Assembly: GCF_015207425.1 (NCBI RefSeq)
Contig: NZ_JADEWZ010000013.1
Coordinates: 1-64,000, forward strand
Direction: 5' to 3'
Source of the DNA: Lusitaniella coriacea LEGE 07157
GTDB lineage: Bacteria > Cyanobacteriota > Cyanobacteriia > Cyanobacteriales > Spirulinaceae
Length of the DNA: 64,000 bases
The position numbers were made by a program, and so were the translations under genes. Under the pieces are notes generated by a model that did no database searches, was not told the DNA's origin, and saw only the letters and a list, made by a program, of their open reading frames with translations. This document shows positions 43,472 to 53,538 of the stretch, in pieces; positions within the stretch are counted from its first letter, which is position 1; each line of letters begins with the position of its first letter.

Positions 43472-45397
43472 CTATTGACTGATGACTGTTGACTGATAAT
43501 TGAGGTGGCGGCGCTGCACTTCCAAATAGACCAACAACGCATTAATATCTGCCGGATTGACTCCCCCAATTCTCGACGCTTGACCGACAGTTAGCGGGCG
43601 AACTTTACTCAACTTTTCCCGCGACTCCATCGATAGGGTTTCTATTGCCATATAGTCTAAATCGGAGGGTAATTTCCGATTGGCGTGACGCTCTACTTGT
43701 TCGATCTGATTTTGCTGGCGTTGGATGTATCCCGAATACTTAATATCAATCTCCGCACCTTCTCGTTCTGCTCGATTTAAGTCGGAATTTCCCAAACCAT
43801 AACCTTCTAAATCTACATAATGGAATCCCGGACGGCGCAACAATTCCGCGAGGGTAATCGACCCTTTAATTTTCTGTTGGGTATCGGCGACAATTTTTAG
43901 TCCCACTTCATCCCGTTCTTTGACGCGAGTGCCGTGCAACCGCTCTTTTTCTGCGGCAATATTGGCATATTTGCGTTGAAATAACTCCCAACGACGGTTA
44001 TCAATTAACCCAATTTCTCGTCCCAAGGGTGTTAATCGTTCGTCGGCATTATCAGACCGCAAAATGAGGCGATATTCAGACCGCGAGGTAAGCATTCGGT
44101 AGGGTTCGCGCAAATCCTTCGTACACAAATCGTCAACCAACGTACCAATATAACTGTGTTCGCGCGGGAAAATAACCATCTCCTTCCCTTTCACGAATTG
44201 CACTGCATTAATCCCGGCTACAATTCCCTGTGCGGCAGCTTCTTCATATCCCGTCGTTCCGTTAATTTGTCCGGCGGAAAATAACCCCTCAATCTTCTTG
44301 GTCATTAGGGTGGGGTAGCATTGCGTTGCGGGAAGATAGTCGTACTCCACGGCATAGGCGGGACGCAACATGGCGCAGTTTTCCAAACCAGGAAGCGTGT
44401 GCAACATTTCCAATTGCAAGTTTTCCGGCAATCCTGTTGAAAATCCTTGAATGTACAATTCTGGAATCTCCCGTCCTTCCGGTTCGATGAAGATTTGGTG
44501 CGATTCTTTGTCGGCGAAGCGCACGATTTTATCCTCAATACTCGGACAATACCGAGGTCCTCTCGCTTCGACCCAACCGCCATAAACAGGGGAGAGGTGC
44601 AGATTTTCCCGAATGAGTCGATGGGTTTCGGGAGTTGTGCGGGTGAGGTAGCAATTCATCTGTTCCCGTTCTACCCAGACTTCGGGGTCGAAACTGAACC
44701 AGCTTACTTCTTTGTCAGGGGGTTGGGGTTCCATTTTGTCATAGTCTACGGAACGCTTGTCTACCCGTGCGGGGGTTCCGGTTTTGAGTCGTCCTGTTTC
44801 AAATCCCAACTGATTGAGGGTTTCTGTTAACCCAACTGCGGCGAATTCTCCCGCACGTCCGGCACTCATGGATTTATTGCCAATCCAAATCCGTCCGCCA
44901 AGAAAGGTTCCTGTGGTGAGAATGACGGCTTTTGCAGCGAAACAGGTGCCGAAGTAGGTTTGAACGCCCAAAACTTCATCATTTTTCCCCAGTACTAAGT
45001 CTGTTGCCATTCCTTCGCGAATGACCAAGTTTTCTTGGTTTTCGACGATAGTTTTCATGACGCTGGCATATTCTCGCTTGTCGGTTTGGGCGCGTAATGC
45101 CCACACCGCAGGACCTCTGGAGGCGTTGAGGACGCGCTTTTGGAGATAGGTACGATCTGCCATTTTTCCAATTTCCCCCCCCAGTGCGTCCACTTCGCGA
45201 GCGATTTGAGACTTTGCCGGCCCGCCAACTGCGGGGTTACAGGGTTGCCATGCAATTTTATCGAGGTTGAGGGTCAGCATGAGGGTTCGACACCCCAATC
45301 GTGCTGCGGCGAGTGCTGCTTCGCAACCGGAGTGTCCCGCACCAATAACAATGATGTCAAATTTGTCTTGAAATTCTATTGGGGTTTGAATGGTCAT
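43472..45397 (-). CDS. mnmG: tRNA uridine-5-carboxymethylaminomethyl modification enzyme, FAD-binding subunit
   Basis: 641 residues from Met 45397. The FAD-binding GxGxxG motif is [18 protein letters not shown], followed by the invariant [15 protein letters not shown]-terminal helical segments ([17 protein letters not shown]) bind MnmE and tRNA. With MnmE it modifies U34 of several tRNAs. An upstream Met at 45466 would add a non-conserved extension. The last six residues (STVISQ) and the stop codon come from a heptamer repeat that abuts the gene, so the native C-terminus has been slightly extended. Confidence 0.95.
   Translation of the reverse strand: MTIQTPIEFQDKFDIIVIGAGHSGCEAALAAARLGCRTLMLTLNLDKIAWQPCNPAVGGPAKSQIAREVDALGGEIGKMADRTYLQKRVLNASRGPAVWALRAQTDKREYASVMKTIVENQENLVIREGMATDLVLGKNDEVLGVQTYFGTCFAAKAVILTTGTFLGGRIWIGNKSMSAGRAGEFAAVGLTETLNQLGFETGRLKTGTPARVDKRSVDYDKMEPQPPDKEVSWFSFDPEVWVEREQMNCYLTRTTPETHRLIRENLHLSPVYGGWVEARGPRYCPSIEDKIVRFADKESHQIFIEPEGREIPELYIQGFSTGLPENLQLEMLHTLPGLENCAMLRPAYAVEYDYLPATQCYPTLMTKKIEGLFSAGQINGTTGYEEAAAQGIVAGINAVQFVKGKEMVIFPREHSYIGTLVDDLCTKDLREPYRMLTSRSEYRLILRSDNADERLTPLGREIGLIDNRRWELFQRKYANIAAEKERLHGTRVKERDEVGLKIVADTQQKIKGSITLAELLRRPGFHYVDLEGYGLGNSDLNRAEREGAEIDIKYSGYIQRQQNQIEQVERHANRKLPSDLDYMAIETLSMESREKLSKVRPLTVGQASRIGGVNPADINALLVYLEVQRRHLNYQSTVISQ
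43473..43502. repeat. heptamer array (GACTGAT) at the mnmG 3' end
   Basis: GACTGATGACTGTTGACTGAT is the inverted form of the GTCATCA/GTCAACA array. It supplies the final codons and stop of mnmG. Confidence 0.7.
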
Positions 45398-45521
45398 GGT
45401 TTGCGCTGCGAAAAGATCGGGCTGAATTGTCCCAAAGGCTTGTTCCATCCTAATAGAATGCTGCAAAAAAAACTTTCACTACTCCCTCTAAGTTGGGCGG
45501 GCTTTTTGCATTCAGCAATGA

Positions 45522-47321
45522 CTAATTGGTATTTTCAAACCACGCTGTCACGCCATCCGCGATCGCGCGAGCTAACTTTTCTTGTTCCTGGGGGTCAGTA
45601 ATCCACTCAAATTCCCAAGGATTGATCATAAACCCTAATTCCATCAAAATCGCTGGGGCGCTGTGGGGTCGCGTGAGGGCGAGGTTATTCCAAAATACGC
45701 CGTAGGAGGAGCGATTGAGGGTTTCAACGAGGTAATTGTGGAGGAAGACCGCTAAACTGTGGGCTTGGGCGTTATACCAAAACATCCCAATTCCAGCCGT
45801 TTTTTCTGCGTCTCCCCCATCGGGAAGGGCGTTATAGTGAACGGAAAGCGCGATCGCGGGCTTCAGGCGATCGATGGCTGCCATGCGATCTTGCAGAGAT
45901 ACATCAATATCCGTCTCCCTGGTCATATAAACCGTTGCGCCTCGCCTTTCCAATTCGCGCTGCAATAGCTTAGAAATGGTCAAATTGACATCTTTTTCCA
46001 AATGACCGTTGGGACCCCTTGCCCCTGCCTCCTGCCCCCCGTGTCCGGGATCGACCAGAATTTTAATCCCTTGTAGGGGTTGCGCTGTCCTGCTACTTTG
46101 TTGGGGAGGATGGCGCAGGGATAGGATTAAACTCGTTCCTTCGTAGCGCAGTTCGTAACCCCACTGTTGAGCGGATTTGAGGTGAAAAGTATATTCAATT
46201 CGACCCGGTTCGACTTGCTGCCAATCCAAACGCTGAATTAACGGATCGTCATCTAGCCAAATGGTATCCGTCTGGGCGGTGGTGTTATACAGCGTCAGGG
46301 TAAAGGTATCGTCGCTTTGCTGCACGGAGATGGGGACGGGAACGGTTAGGGGGAAAACGACCTCTGTTGCCTCTTCCCCAGAACGAGAGAGGACGCTGCG
46401 AATCGTGCTTTGAGGCGGAACCCCGTTGGGAATGGTCTGGGTTTCGCTGGCTTTAATCCACCCCCCGTAATCGAGGCGCAACCACTCCCCCTCGCGCCCA
46501 GTAACAGCCGCTTGCGTGCCTTTGGGGAGGGGGGTCAGGCGGGAATAATTCGTGCTAGGGCCCGTGCGAGCAACCCCTGCGGCTGCGGTAACTTCAATGA
46601 CATCGAGTTGAGTAGGCGAGAGAAGCGCGATCGCGCCGGGGGCTTTTTGGCTGATGCGCCTGCCGTTGAGTTCGAGGTTAAAGGTGGGTTTGCCGAGGTT
46701 TGAAGCATTTGTCCCAGTCGTGCAACCTTGGTACTGGCGGGCAGAGGTTAGGGTGGGTTGATTTTGGGCGTTCAATACGGCGGAGTTGGGCGGTAACTGA
46801 ACTAAAGCATTTTGGGGGAGTAGGGGAAGGGTTTGATTGCCCAGTTGGACGGAAACCGTCGCGTTAGGAGGGGCAATGGCACTCAAACAAATCGGTTCTC
46901 CCGGCAATCGGGCAATGTCGCGGGAGGGGGTGAGGGAGTCTTTGCCGAAATTAATGCCTGTGGGGATTTCTGCGAGATCGCGCGATCGCGTAACCTTAAC
47001 CTCAAGGGTTCGCTCGTTATAGCGCAAGGTAAAGCGATTTTCTCCCATTTTCAGGGGGAAACTGGGGGCGAAATGTCCTGCCGGACTGCGTTGAATCGCC
47101 TCGCCATTTACCAATACCTCTCCCTCTGGAGGGGCAGTTCCAATTAAAAAAATTTGTGCTGCACTGGTTTGATGTTCGCGAGGAGGATAGGACAGGTAAA
47201 GGGATTGTTGTGCCTTTGTAGGAGCGGGATACAGCATCGTTGCACTTCCCAGCGCGATCGCGCCCGCCAAAATTCTTGAATATTGCCATTGCCTTCCCAT
47301 CGGAAGCCTCTCCCTTTTCAA
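45522..47321 (-). CDS. N-acetylmuramoyl-L-alanine amidase (Amidase_3, AmiC-like)
   Basis: 599 residues. A signal peptide (RILAGAIALGSATMLYPAPTKAQ) is followed by AMIN-like beta regions and an SH3b-like segment (about 245-290). The C-terminal zinc amidase domain (about 415-597) carries the metal ligands: His in VDPGHGGQEAGARG, Glu in LEKDVNLTISK and His in SVHYNALPDGG. The catalytic Glu lies in MELGFMINPWE. It cleaves peptidoglycan between MurNAc and L-Ala in the periplasm, as in cell separation and septal junction formation in filamentous cyanobacteria. Confidence 0.9.
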   Translation of the reverse strand: MKRERLPMGRQWQYSRILAGAIALGSATMLYPAPTKAQQSLYLSYPPREHQTSAAQIFLIGTAPPEGEVLVNGEAIQRSPAGHFAPSFPLKMGENRFTLRYNERTLEVKVTRSRDLAEIPTGINFGKDSLTPSRDIARLPGEPICLSAIAPPNATVSVQLGNQTLPLLPQNALVQLPPNSAVLNAQNQPTLTSARQYQGCTTGTNASNLGKPTFNLELNGRRISQKAPGAIALLSPTQLDVIEVTAAAGVARTGPSTNYSRLTPLPKGTQAAVTGREGEWLRLDYGGWIKASETQTIPNGVPPQSTIRSVLSRSGEEATEVVFPLTVPVPISVQQSDDTFTLTLYNTTAQTDTIWLDDDPLIQRLDWQQVEPGRIEYTFHLKSAQQWGYELRYEGTSLILSLRHPPQQSSRTAQPLQGIKILVDPGHGGQEAGARGPNGHLEKDVNLTISKLLQRELERRGATVYMTRETDIDVSLQDRMAAIDRLKPAIALSVHYNALPDGGDAEKTAGIGMFWYNAQAHSLAVFLHNYLVETLNRSSYGVFWNNLALTRPHSAPAILMELGFMINPWEFEWITDPQEQEKLARAIADGVTAWFENTN

Positions 47322-47462
47322 TGCTATCGCTCAACCATTATCACAAAGGATCGTGCTTTTCGCGGCGTTCGAGCGGAAAAGTTTGCGTCGATCCCCCCAA
47401 ACGACATTCCTAACTTCTAGCTGGCACAATTGAACAGAACCCTACTCCTCTCAGTTGCAACC

Positions 47463-48338
47463 ATGAAAAAACTTCTAATTACAGGGGCCAGCGGTTTCCT
47501 CGGTTGGAATCTCTGCCATATTGCACGAAAAGAATGGGATATTTGCGGTACAACCTTTTCTCATGCCCTCGATATCCCTGGCGTAACCACAAGATCCTTA
47601 GATTTGCGGGATTTTGAAGCGCTGAAACAACTTTTTGCTGAGGTAAAACCCGACGCAGTGATTCATGCTGCGGCTTGTTCCAAACCCAACTATTGCCAAA
47701 CCCACCCCAATGAAGCCTATGGGATGAACGTTACCGTCACCAGAAATATTGCGGGATTGTGTGCCGATGCAGAAATTCCCTGTGTCTTCACCTCAACCGA
47801 TCTCATTTTCGATGGATTAAACGCACCTTATAAAGAAACCCATTCTCCAAATCCCATTTGTATTTATGGCGAACAAAAAGTCATCGCTGAAGAAAGCGCG
47901 CGATCGCGCTACCCTAAAATTGCAATTTGCCGAATGCCCGTTATGTTTGGGTTGCCCTCTCCCGCCTCTCCCAGTTTTCTACAAGGATTTATTCGCACCT
48001 TAAGAGAAGGAAAAGAAATTGCCCTCTTTACTGATGAATATCGTAGTTCTGTGAGCGCTTCCACTGCGGCAAAAGGACTCCTATTAGCCTTAGAAAAAGC
48101 AAAAGGAACTATCCATTTAGGAGGCAAAGAACGACTGTCTCGATACGATTTTGGACGTTTAATGGCTGAAGTCCTTGAGCTGCCTTCAACAGGAATTAAA
48201 GCCTGTTTGCAAAAAGATGTAAAAATGCCTGCACCGCGCCCCTCTGATGTTTCTCTGGATAGTTCCAAAGCTTTTGATTTAGGCTACAATCCTCCCTTAA
48301 TTCGAGAAGAGTTAGAGCAGTTAAAAGGCAAAGTTTAA
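47463..48338 (+). CDS. SDR-family sugar-nucleotide reductase (RmlD-like)
   Basis: 291 residues from ATG 47463. The N-terminal NAD(P)-binding motif is ITGASGFLGWNL; DAVIHAAACSKPNYC is the substrate-proximal region. The catalytic Tyr and Lys are in CIYGEQKVIAEESAR, with FTSTDLIFDG as the Ser/Thr segment. It resembles dTDP-4-dehydrorhamnose reductases and NAD-dependent epimerases acting on sugar nucleotides. It likely supplies a deoxy sugar for cell-surface polysaccharides. Exact specificity is uncertain. Confidence 0.8.
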   Translation: MKKLLITGASGFLGWNLCHIARKEWDICGTTFSHALDIPGVTTRSLDLRDFEALKQLFAEVKPDAVIHAAACSKPNYCQTHPNEAYGMNVTVTRNIAGLCADAEIPCVFTSTDLIFDGLNAPYKETHSPNPICIYGEQKVIAEESARSRYPKIAICRMPVMFGLPSPASPSFLQGFIRTLREGKEIALFTDEYRSSVSASTAAKGLLLALEKAKGTIHLGGKERLSRYDFGRLMAEVLELPSTGIKACLQKDVKMPAPRPSDVSLDSSKAFDLGYNPPLIREELEQLKGKV

Positions 48339-48344
48339 TTGTAA

Positions 48345-48388
48345 GCCATCAGCTTTTAGCTTAGAACTTAGAGCTGACATCTGATGGC
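48345..48388. repeat. inverted repeat after the SDR gene
   Basis: GCCATCAG (48345-48352) and CTGATGGC (48381-48388) form a perfect 8-bp stem with further AGCT pairing inside. Similar GCCATCAG fragments occur near 43165. It may act as a 3'-end hairpin. Confidence 0.5.
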
Positions 48389-48473
48389 TGACGGCTATAA
48401 CTTAGCCGAGTAGGATACTTTTTGAGTTAGGCTACTCTTAGCTGAAGACTGAATGCTTACTGAACATCGATTC

Positions 48474-49409
48474 TCAATATTTAATCTTTGATACCTCCAG
48501 CCAATGAGAAAGATCTTTTTGCAGCAACCCCTGGAGATTTAAAATGTCTTCGCGGTATTCATCAAGTAAATACTCTTTGGCACTTTGAGAAAGTTTCGGT
48601 TTTTTATTGGTCATCATTTTATCCTTCACAGAAAAGAAAATTTTCGAGCGAATTCCAGACGGAATTAAAGGCTTGACAATCGACTTAATCGGATTGGGCT
48701 GCGTCATTAAATTGACAAGAGTTCTTGACTTGGCAAAACTCGTAACGTTATGTTTCTGCTCAAAGTTCGGTACAAAAGTTTCATCGACATTGATAAACTC
48801 AAATATCTCCTTAAGTACAGCCTGGGGATTCGCTCTGTAATCCTCATAAAGGAAGACCTTAATTTGGTCGCGATCGAAAATATCAAAATATTTCTTCAGT
48901 TTCTTAGAATAAAATCCTTGACGTTTGTAATGCCAAAAATACTCCCAGTCCTTATCCATTCGTTCTTGTTCTGCGTTCAGCGCTTGTTCAAAATCAGTAA
49001 TAGGTTCGCGCCCAGATGCATACAAGTGTAAGTAATTGGAATAAGCTCGTTCGACGGGATGGCGGAGTATTGCAATAATTTTGACATCAGGAATCGTCTC
49101 TTTGATTCGCTCTGGAACCCCTTCACAATATAGATAAGACGGAGAAGATTCGCCCTGTGCAATCTCATTTTCACTCGCTTCAAATAGCTTAGAATACGAT
49201 TCTAAATCAGTCGTAACATGAGAGTTCGCATTTCTATCACCAGGGCCATTGAAACCCGTCATTTTTCCATCGGCAAATTCAAAAAACTTTGGTTCTAAAA
49301 CGGGACTCATGTGAATTTGCGGATGCTGCTTTAAATAGTGATAAAGTGCAGTCGTACCGCATTTTGCCGCACCAATCACTAGAAAAGTAGGAAGTTTGAT
49401 ATCTTTCAT
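48474..49409 (-). CDS. PAPS-dependent sulfotransferase
   Basis: 311 residues of the heparan-sulfate-type sulfotransferase fold. The 5'-phosphosulfate loop is VIGAAKCGTTALYHYL (about 11-26), and the 3'-phosphate motif is ILRHPVERAYSNYLHLY. It transfers sulfate from PAPS to a hydroxyl or amino group of a carbohydrate or metabolite. It is AT-richer than its neighbours. With the sulfatase (7678-9096) it supports sulfated polysaccharide metabolism in this genome. The acceptor is unknown. Confidence 0.85.
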   Translation of the reverse strand: MKDIKLPTFLVIGAAKCGTTALYHYLKQHPQIHMSPVLEPKFFEFADGKMTGFNGPGDRNANSHVTTDLESYSKLFEASENEIAQGESSPSYLYCEGVPERIKETIPDVKIIAILRHPVERAYSNYLHLYASGREPITDFEQALNAEQERMDKDWEYFWHYKRQGFYSKKLKKYFDIFDRDQIKVFLYEDYRANPQAVLKEIFEFINVDETFVPNFEQKHNVTSFAKSRTLVNLMTQPNPIKSIVKPLIPSGIRSKIFFSVKDKMMTNKKPKLSQSAKEYLLDEYREDILNLQGLLQKDLSHWLEVSKIKY

Positions 49410-49824
49410 TCCCTTGAATTAGGTTGATGAGTATTGCCAACTCAACGGTATTTCCTGAATTTTTTTGCGTCAACAGTATTTTCACCAAATAACTATCCTT
49501 CGGTCAAGCAGTTGAAAACGCTGACTAATCTTGATAAATGGGCATCTCATTACAATGCCTCTAACTCAGCCAATCATGCAAGCTTTCTGAACATTCGTAT
49601 AACTACTTAGCTGTTGCAAATTTCAAAACAGTTTTAACGCCTCCAATACCAATTCTCCCTCTTAAAGCCACAGCACGCGATCGCTAATCATCAAATAAAC
49701 TCCAGGAAGAAACCGCAAGACGGCGAAAAAAGACCTATTTCCGAGTCTATCCGCTCTAACGCGCGACCTGCTATTGTCTCACTTTAGGAAGATTTATTCC
49801 TGATTCTCCTGTTCGGATTTTTAA
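49410..49824. other. 415-nt AT-rich gap with no recognised feature
   Basis: No open frame with coding character, hairpin-T-run or repeat family was recognised here. It may hold the promoter of the sulfotransferase gene. Confidence 0.4.
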
Positions 49825-50466
49825 CTATCGACTCTCTCTCACCCACTGTCGAAATCTTTTTATCGTTGTATTGCGACCCACAAGACGACTCTGTTCGAGA
49901 TATTGAGGAATGATTGTCTTAAGGTCTAGATTGCGAAATGTCGGACTTCTCTCGACTTCGACGTAGGTTCCGGCTTGGAGGAGATAAATACAAAGCCGTT
50001 CGTGCTGAAATCGCCATAGTTCGGGAACGCCTAACGCAGCATAGGTGTTGGGGTGAGTGCGGGAGGTGATCTCAATTTCTAAGGCTAAACCTGGCGGCGG
50101 ATCGATCGTTAAATCCAAGCGTTTTTTTCCCCGAATGGCAGCCTCATTCTGAATGTAAAAACATTGGTTGGGTTCGATTCCTTTGAGCATTGCTTGGTTT
50201 TTAAAGGTTGTGGAACCAAGACTTCTGAACTCGATTTCTTCTTCTTCTAAGAATGCTTTGAGGAGGTCGCCAATGATTTCCTTGCTGTCTTCGTGTTCGG
50301 GGAGGGGGGTCATAATTTCTAGGGTTCCGCTGTCGTAAGCAAGACGCGACGCGCGATGTTCTCCGAGTTCTGCGAGAATCTCTTCAAATTTTTGCCAACT
50401 GATGTCAGAGAATAGCACTCGCTGACCGGGCGGTACGTTGAGTTGTCTGACTTGAAGGACAACCAT
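49825..50466 (-). CDS. Uma2/DUF820-type endonuclease-fold protein
   Basis: 213 residues from Met 50466 (MVVLQVRQLNVPPGQRVLFS). It has the cyanobacterial DUF820 pattern of the PD-(D/E)XK nuclease superfamily: SWQKFEEILAELGEHRASRL, YDSGTLEIMTPLPEHE, LDLTIDPPPGLALEIEITSRT and GVPELWRFQHERL. The usual Lys of the ExK motif is Thr here (EIT), as in many family members. Its role is unknown; the family is expanded in cyanobacteria. Upstream in-frame codons to 50538 lie in a MITE-like repeat, so the later start is preferred. Confidence 0.8.
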   Translation of the reverse strand: MVVLQVRQLNVPPGQRVLFSDISWQKFEEILAELGEHRASRLAYDSGTLEIMTPLPEHEDSKEIIGDLLKAFLEEEEIEFRSLGSTTFKNQAMLKGIEPNQCFYIQNEAAIRGKKRLDLTIDPPPGLALEIEITSRTHPNTYAALGVPELWRFQHERLCIYLLQAGTYVEVERSPTFRNLDLKTIIPQYLEQSRLVGRNTTIKRFRQWVRESR

Positions 50467-50490
50467 TAGGCTTTGGGATTGAGAACCTTG

Positions 50491-50563
50491 GGTTTGGTGG
50501 GTTACGGCGAAGGCAAAGGTCAACGGGTCGATATCCATCGAATCGCCGCCTAAACCACCCTAC
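50491..50563. mobile_element. MITE-like inverted repeat related to 24682-24805
   Basis: GGTGGGTTACGGCGAA (50496-50511) is identical to 24734-24749, and CCGCCTAAACCACCCTAC (50546-50563) is its imperfect inverted partner. It sits just upstream of the Uma2 start and probably carries or replaces promoter DNA. Confidence 0.5.
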
Positions 50564-50629
50564 GCAATATCTAACTGCTATCGTTGAGACGCAATCTCTC
50601 CTCTTCAATCGTAGGGGATCGGGGAAGGT

Positions 50630-52693
50630 TCAACTTGAACCTGATGTGCGTTTCTTGAAGTCCAAATAACGGCGCAGTGCGTTGCGAACTTGGACGTAAA
50701 TTTCGTGGTTTTCGCCTTTGAGTCCCACTAAACTGTAGAGTCTGATTTTTTTGTCGCCGCGTCCTTTGAGGGAGTGTGCGCCCATATCCACCACATCGAC
50801 AGCATCGGCGACTAATTCGTAGAGGGGTTCGGTAATCAGGATATCCACAAAAAGTTTTCCTGTCAGTCCTTCGACGCGACTGGCGACGTTGACGGTATCG
50901 CCGATGACGGCAAATTCGCGCCGTTTGGAGGAACCAATATCCCCGGCGATGGCTTCGCCGTAGTGGATGCCAATGCCGTTGAAGAGGATTTCTTCTCCGG
51001 TTTCTCGCCATTTTTGCTGCAATTTGACGAGTTCTCGCCGCATTCCCAGTGCCGCGCGAATGGCGTTGAGGGCATCGTTGCGTTCGCCGTGGGAGATGGG
51101 GGAACCGAATTCTGCCATGACTGCATCGCCGATGAATTTGTCGAGGGTGCCGCCTTCTGCGAGGATGGCGTTGACCATTGCTTCGAGGTAGGTGTTGAGT
51201 TGTGCGACGACTTGTTCGGGTTCGCGAGTTAGGGAGAAGGTGGTGAAGCTGCGAATGTCGGAGAAGAGGATGGCGGTTTTGACTCTGCGTCCTTTGAGGA
51301 GGGATTGGAAGTCGTCGGCGTGGCGATCGAGGATTTCGTTGACGATGGGTTCGGCGACGTAGCGTTCGAGGGTGCGATAGATGCGCATTCGTTCGAGTTG
51401 TTCTCGAATGGAACCGGTGGCTAATCCGGAGATGCCGCAGAGGGCGATCGCGATCGCGGGAATGGCAGTCGGGACAATTAAACCCGCAGCAGTAAAGGCG
51501 AGATAGCTTATGGCGATCCAAACCGCACTCAGCGCGATCGCGCCCAAAAGTTGAGCGATGGGGGTTTTCAGTTTGCGATTGAGGAAAAGACCGATTCCCA
51601 CAATGGCACAAAAGAGGAGGAGTCCTCTTAGGGGGGGATTGGGGAGGAGGGGAGAGATTCCGCGTCCTTGCATTAATGTCGCGATCGCGTTGGCGTGAAC
51701 TTCAACCCCTGGCATCATCTCGGAAAAGGGGGTGCGTTTGAAGTCTTGTAAGGTTTCGGCAGTTGCGCCGATTAAAACGATTTTGTCTTTAAACGTGCCG
51801 TTTTTGCGGTGCAATTCCCAATTGTTATCGTCGAGAACGTTCCAAAAGGAAAGGGTGGGGAAGGTTCCGGTTCCGCCGTAATAAAAAATCTCTTCCCCTG
51901 CATTGGGGGGAATATCAATCTTGGCGGCGTTGAGGGTGGCTTCGGCAAAGGAGGGAATGGGTTTGAACCCCAAGGGACGCAACACGCGATCGCGGTAATC
52001 GGTAGCGAGGCGGTAAATTCTGCCGTCGGAGTCGGGAACAAAATTAATTAACCCTGGATGGATTGAAGATGGTTCTCCCGGTAAAAGCTGGGGATGGGGT
52101 TTGACTAAATAGTGCTGAATCCCTTGATTTTGCGAGGTTTCGTGGGCAAATGCCAAGGTCACGCGATCGCCCCAACGCTGGAGAACCTGTTGGAGTTGGC
52201 GATCGTCCTTGGTTCCATAGCGACTGGGATCGGTGAGAAGAATATCGAGAGAGACGGATTTTGCCCCAGCGGACATTAAGCGCGCGATCGCGTCCCCATA
52301 AGCCTTACGCTGCCAGGGAAATTGGAAAATGGGAGTCAAGTCGGGATGACCTTGCGGATCTTTTGCCGCCAATTGACCTTGATTGAGGGACTCCTCATCA
52401 ATCGCCAAAATAATAATCTCATCGGGCGGGGGAACCGAACCGCGTATTTGAAAAAAAGTCACCTGAATTTGGCGTTCCAGGCGTTGAACCATCCCTAGGT
52501 TCGATCCCGTTGCAACTGCCCCCAACAGCGCCCAAACAACGATGAGAAGCGCGTTGAGATTGGCAAATCCAAATCGTTTTCCGATGCCGTTAAGGGGGCG
52601 AATCCGCACGATGTCTTTCCTCTCGCGTGTTGCTGAAGGCAGATTACTGGCGCGATCGCGATCGAACGAGCTTGACCCCACAGGATGTTTCAT
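50630..52693 (-). CDS. CHASE2-domain adenylate/guanylate cyclase
   Basis: 687 residues. A first TM helix (about 48-66) precedes a periplasmic CHASE2 sensor (about 70-345). Three TM helices follow (about 355-430), then a class III nucleotide cyclase domain (about 470-650). The cyclase shows the metal-binding Asp in AILFSDIRSFTTFS, DKFIGDAVMAEFGSP with the second metal Asp, and NVASRVEGLTG with the transition-state Asn/Arg. It makes cAMP (or cGMP) in response to an external signal. The FecR-domain lipoprotein gene lies 35 nt upstream on the same strand, a frequent arrangement in cyanobacteria. Confidence 0.9.
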   Translation of the reverse strand: MKHPVGSSSFDRDRASNLPSATRERKDIVRIRPLNGIGKRFGFANLNALLIVVWALLGAVATGSNLGMVQRLERQIQVTFFQIRGSVPPPDEIIILAIDEESLNQGQLAAKDPQGHPDLTPIFQFPWQRKAYGDAIARLMSAGAKSVSLDILLTDPSRYGTKDDRQLQQVLQRWGDRVTLAFAHETSQNQGIQHYLVKPHPQLLPGEPSSIHPGLINFVPDSDGRIYRLATDYRDRVLRPLGFKPIPSFAEATLNAAKIDIPPNAGEEIFYYGGTGTFPTLSFWNVLDDNNWELHRKNGTFKDKIVLIGATAETLQDFKRTPFSEMMPGVEVHANAIATLMQGRGISPLLPNPPLRGLLLFCAIVGIGLFLNRKLKTPIAQLLGAIALSAVWIAISYLAFTAAGLIVPTAIPAIAIALCGISGLATGSIREQLERMRIYRTLERYVAEPIVNEILDRHADDFQSLLKGRRVKTAILFSDIRSFTTFSLTREPEQVVAQLNTYLEAMVNAILAEGGTLDKFIGDAVMAEFGSPISHGERNDALNAIRAALGMRRELVKLQQKWRETGEEILFNGIGIHYGEAIAGDIGSSKRREFAVIGDTVNVASRVEGLTGKLFVDILITEPLYELVADAVDVVDMGAHSLKGRGDKKIRLYSLVGLKGENHEIYVQVRNALRRYLDFKKRTSGSS

Positions 52694-52728
52694 TTTTAAA
52701 TTTTAAATGAACCGTACCTTAATCTCCT

Positions 52729-53538
52729 CTACTCTTCAGAAGTGTTATCGGGATTAGTATTGGAATCTTTTTCACCAGACTCCTTATCAGACATTTTAGT
52801 TTCCGCTTTCTCAATCTCCTCCTCTGTGGGAATCGGCTTCGCAAACTGGTTTAACAAGCGACTTTTTTGGCGACGCTGACTCCATTCCTCCTGAGACAGT
52901 TGCCGCACCGAATTGCGAATTTTCTCCAAATCCGTCTCTCCCTTCGCCACCAGCACCTCTTCCCCAGATTCGAGTAAAATCTCCTCCGTTTGGTTGGGAA
53001 GGCGCACCGCAACCGTCCCCTCCCATGAAAAGAAAACAATACCTTCATTGGGATCGTCGGGAATTTTCACAAAAACCGTCGTCCCGCGAATTCCCGCAAC
53101 CCCTCCCGGCGTAACGATTTCTGCCGGAACTTTTTGACCCGGTTCCACCCAAGTAATCATCTCGCCAGAAGTCAAATTCAATTGATTTTCCGGTTCTAGC
53201 GTCAAAACCGCATCCCCACCAATCCGAAACGCCAAACCATTCTTTAGATCGACCTCTGCCAGGGCTTCACCTTCGGTACGAATTGTCTCCCCAACCTCCA
53301 AATCCATCCCTTCCTTTCCCGTCACTTCTTCGGTGTCAGTTGATTTTACCCACACCGGCTGGTTTTGGATTTCGCTCAAATTTGCCGCCGCCTCCGTCGC
53401 TGCGGGAGACACTTCGGTTTGAGGAGAAGCAGGGGATGTCGCCTCTGTCTCTTTAGAGTTTTCGCAACTGACCAATCCAAAAGAGAGGGGAAGAACAACC
53501 AATCCCAAGAGAATGTAGCGAAATGTTTGAGTTTTCAT
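52729..53538 (-). CDS. FecR-domain lipoprotein
   Basis: 269 residues from Met 53538. A signal peptide with lipobox LVSC (about 20-24) is followed by a low-complexity linker. The FecR-like beta domain (about 70-190) contains GETIRTEGEALAEVDLKNG, RIGGDAVLTL and GGVAGIRGTTVFVKI. A charged C-terminus follows. It is expected in the periplasm, anchored to a membrane. It is co-transcribed with the CHASE2 cyclase and may present a signal to CHASE2 (inference). Confidence 0.85.
   Translation of the reverse strand: MKTQTFRYILLGLVVLPLSFGLVSCENSKETEATSPASPQTEVSPAATEAAANLSEIQNQPVWVKSTDTEEVTGKEGMDLEVGETIRTEGEALAEVDLKNGLAFRIGGDAVLTLEPENQLNLTSGEMITWVEPGQKVPAEIVTPGGVAGIRGTTVFVKIPDDPNEGIVFFSWEGTVAVRLPNQTEEILLESGEEVLVAKGETDLEKIRNSVRQLSQEEWSQRRQKSRLLNQFAKPIPTEEEIEKAETKMSDKESGEKDSNTNPDNTSEE

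Noticed and set aside
50571-51611. 346-residue Arg-rich minus-strand frame
   Set aside because: It is an alternative frame of the CHASE2 cyclase gene, with extreme Arg/His content typical of an out-of-frame reading.
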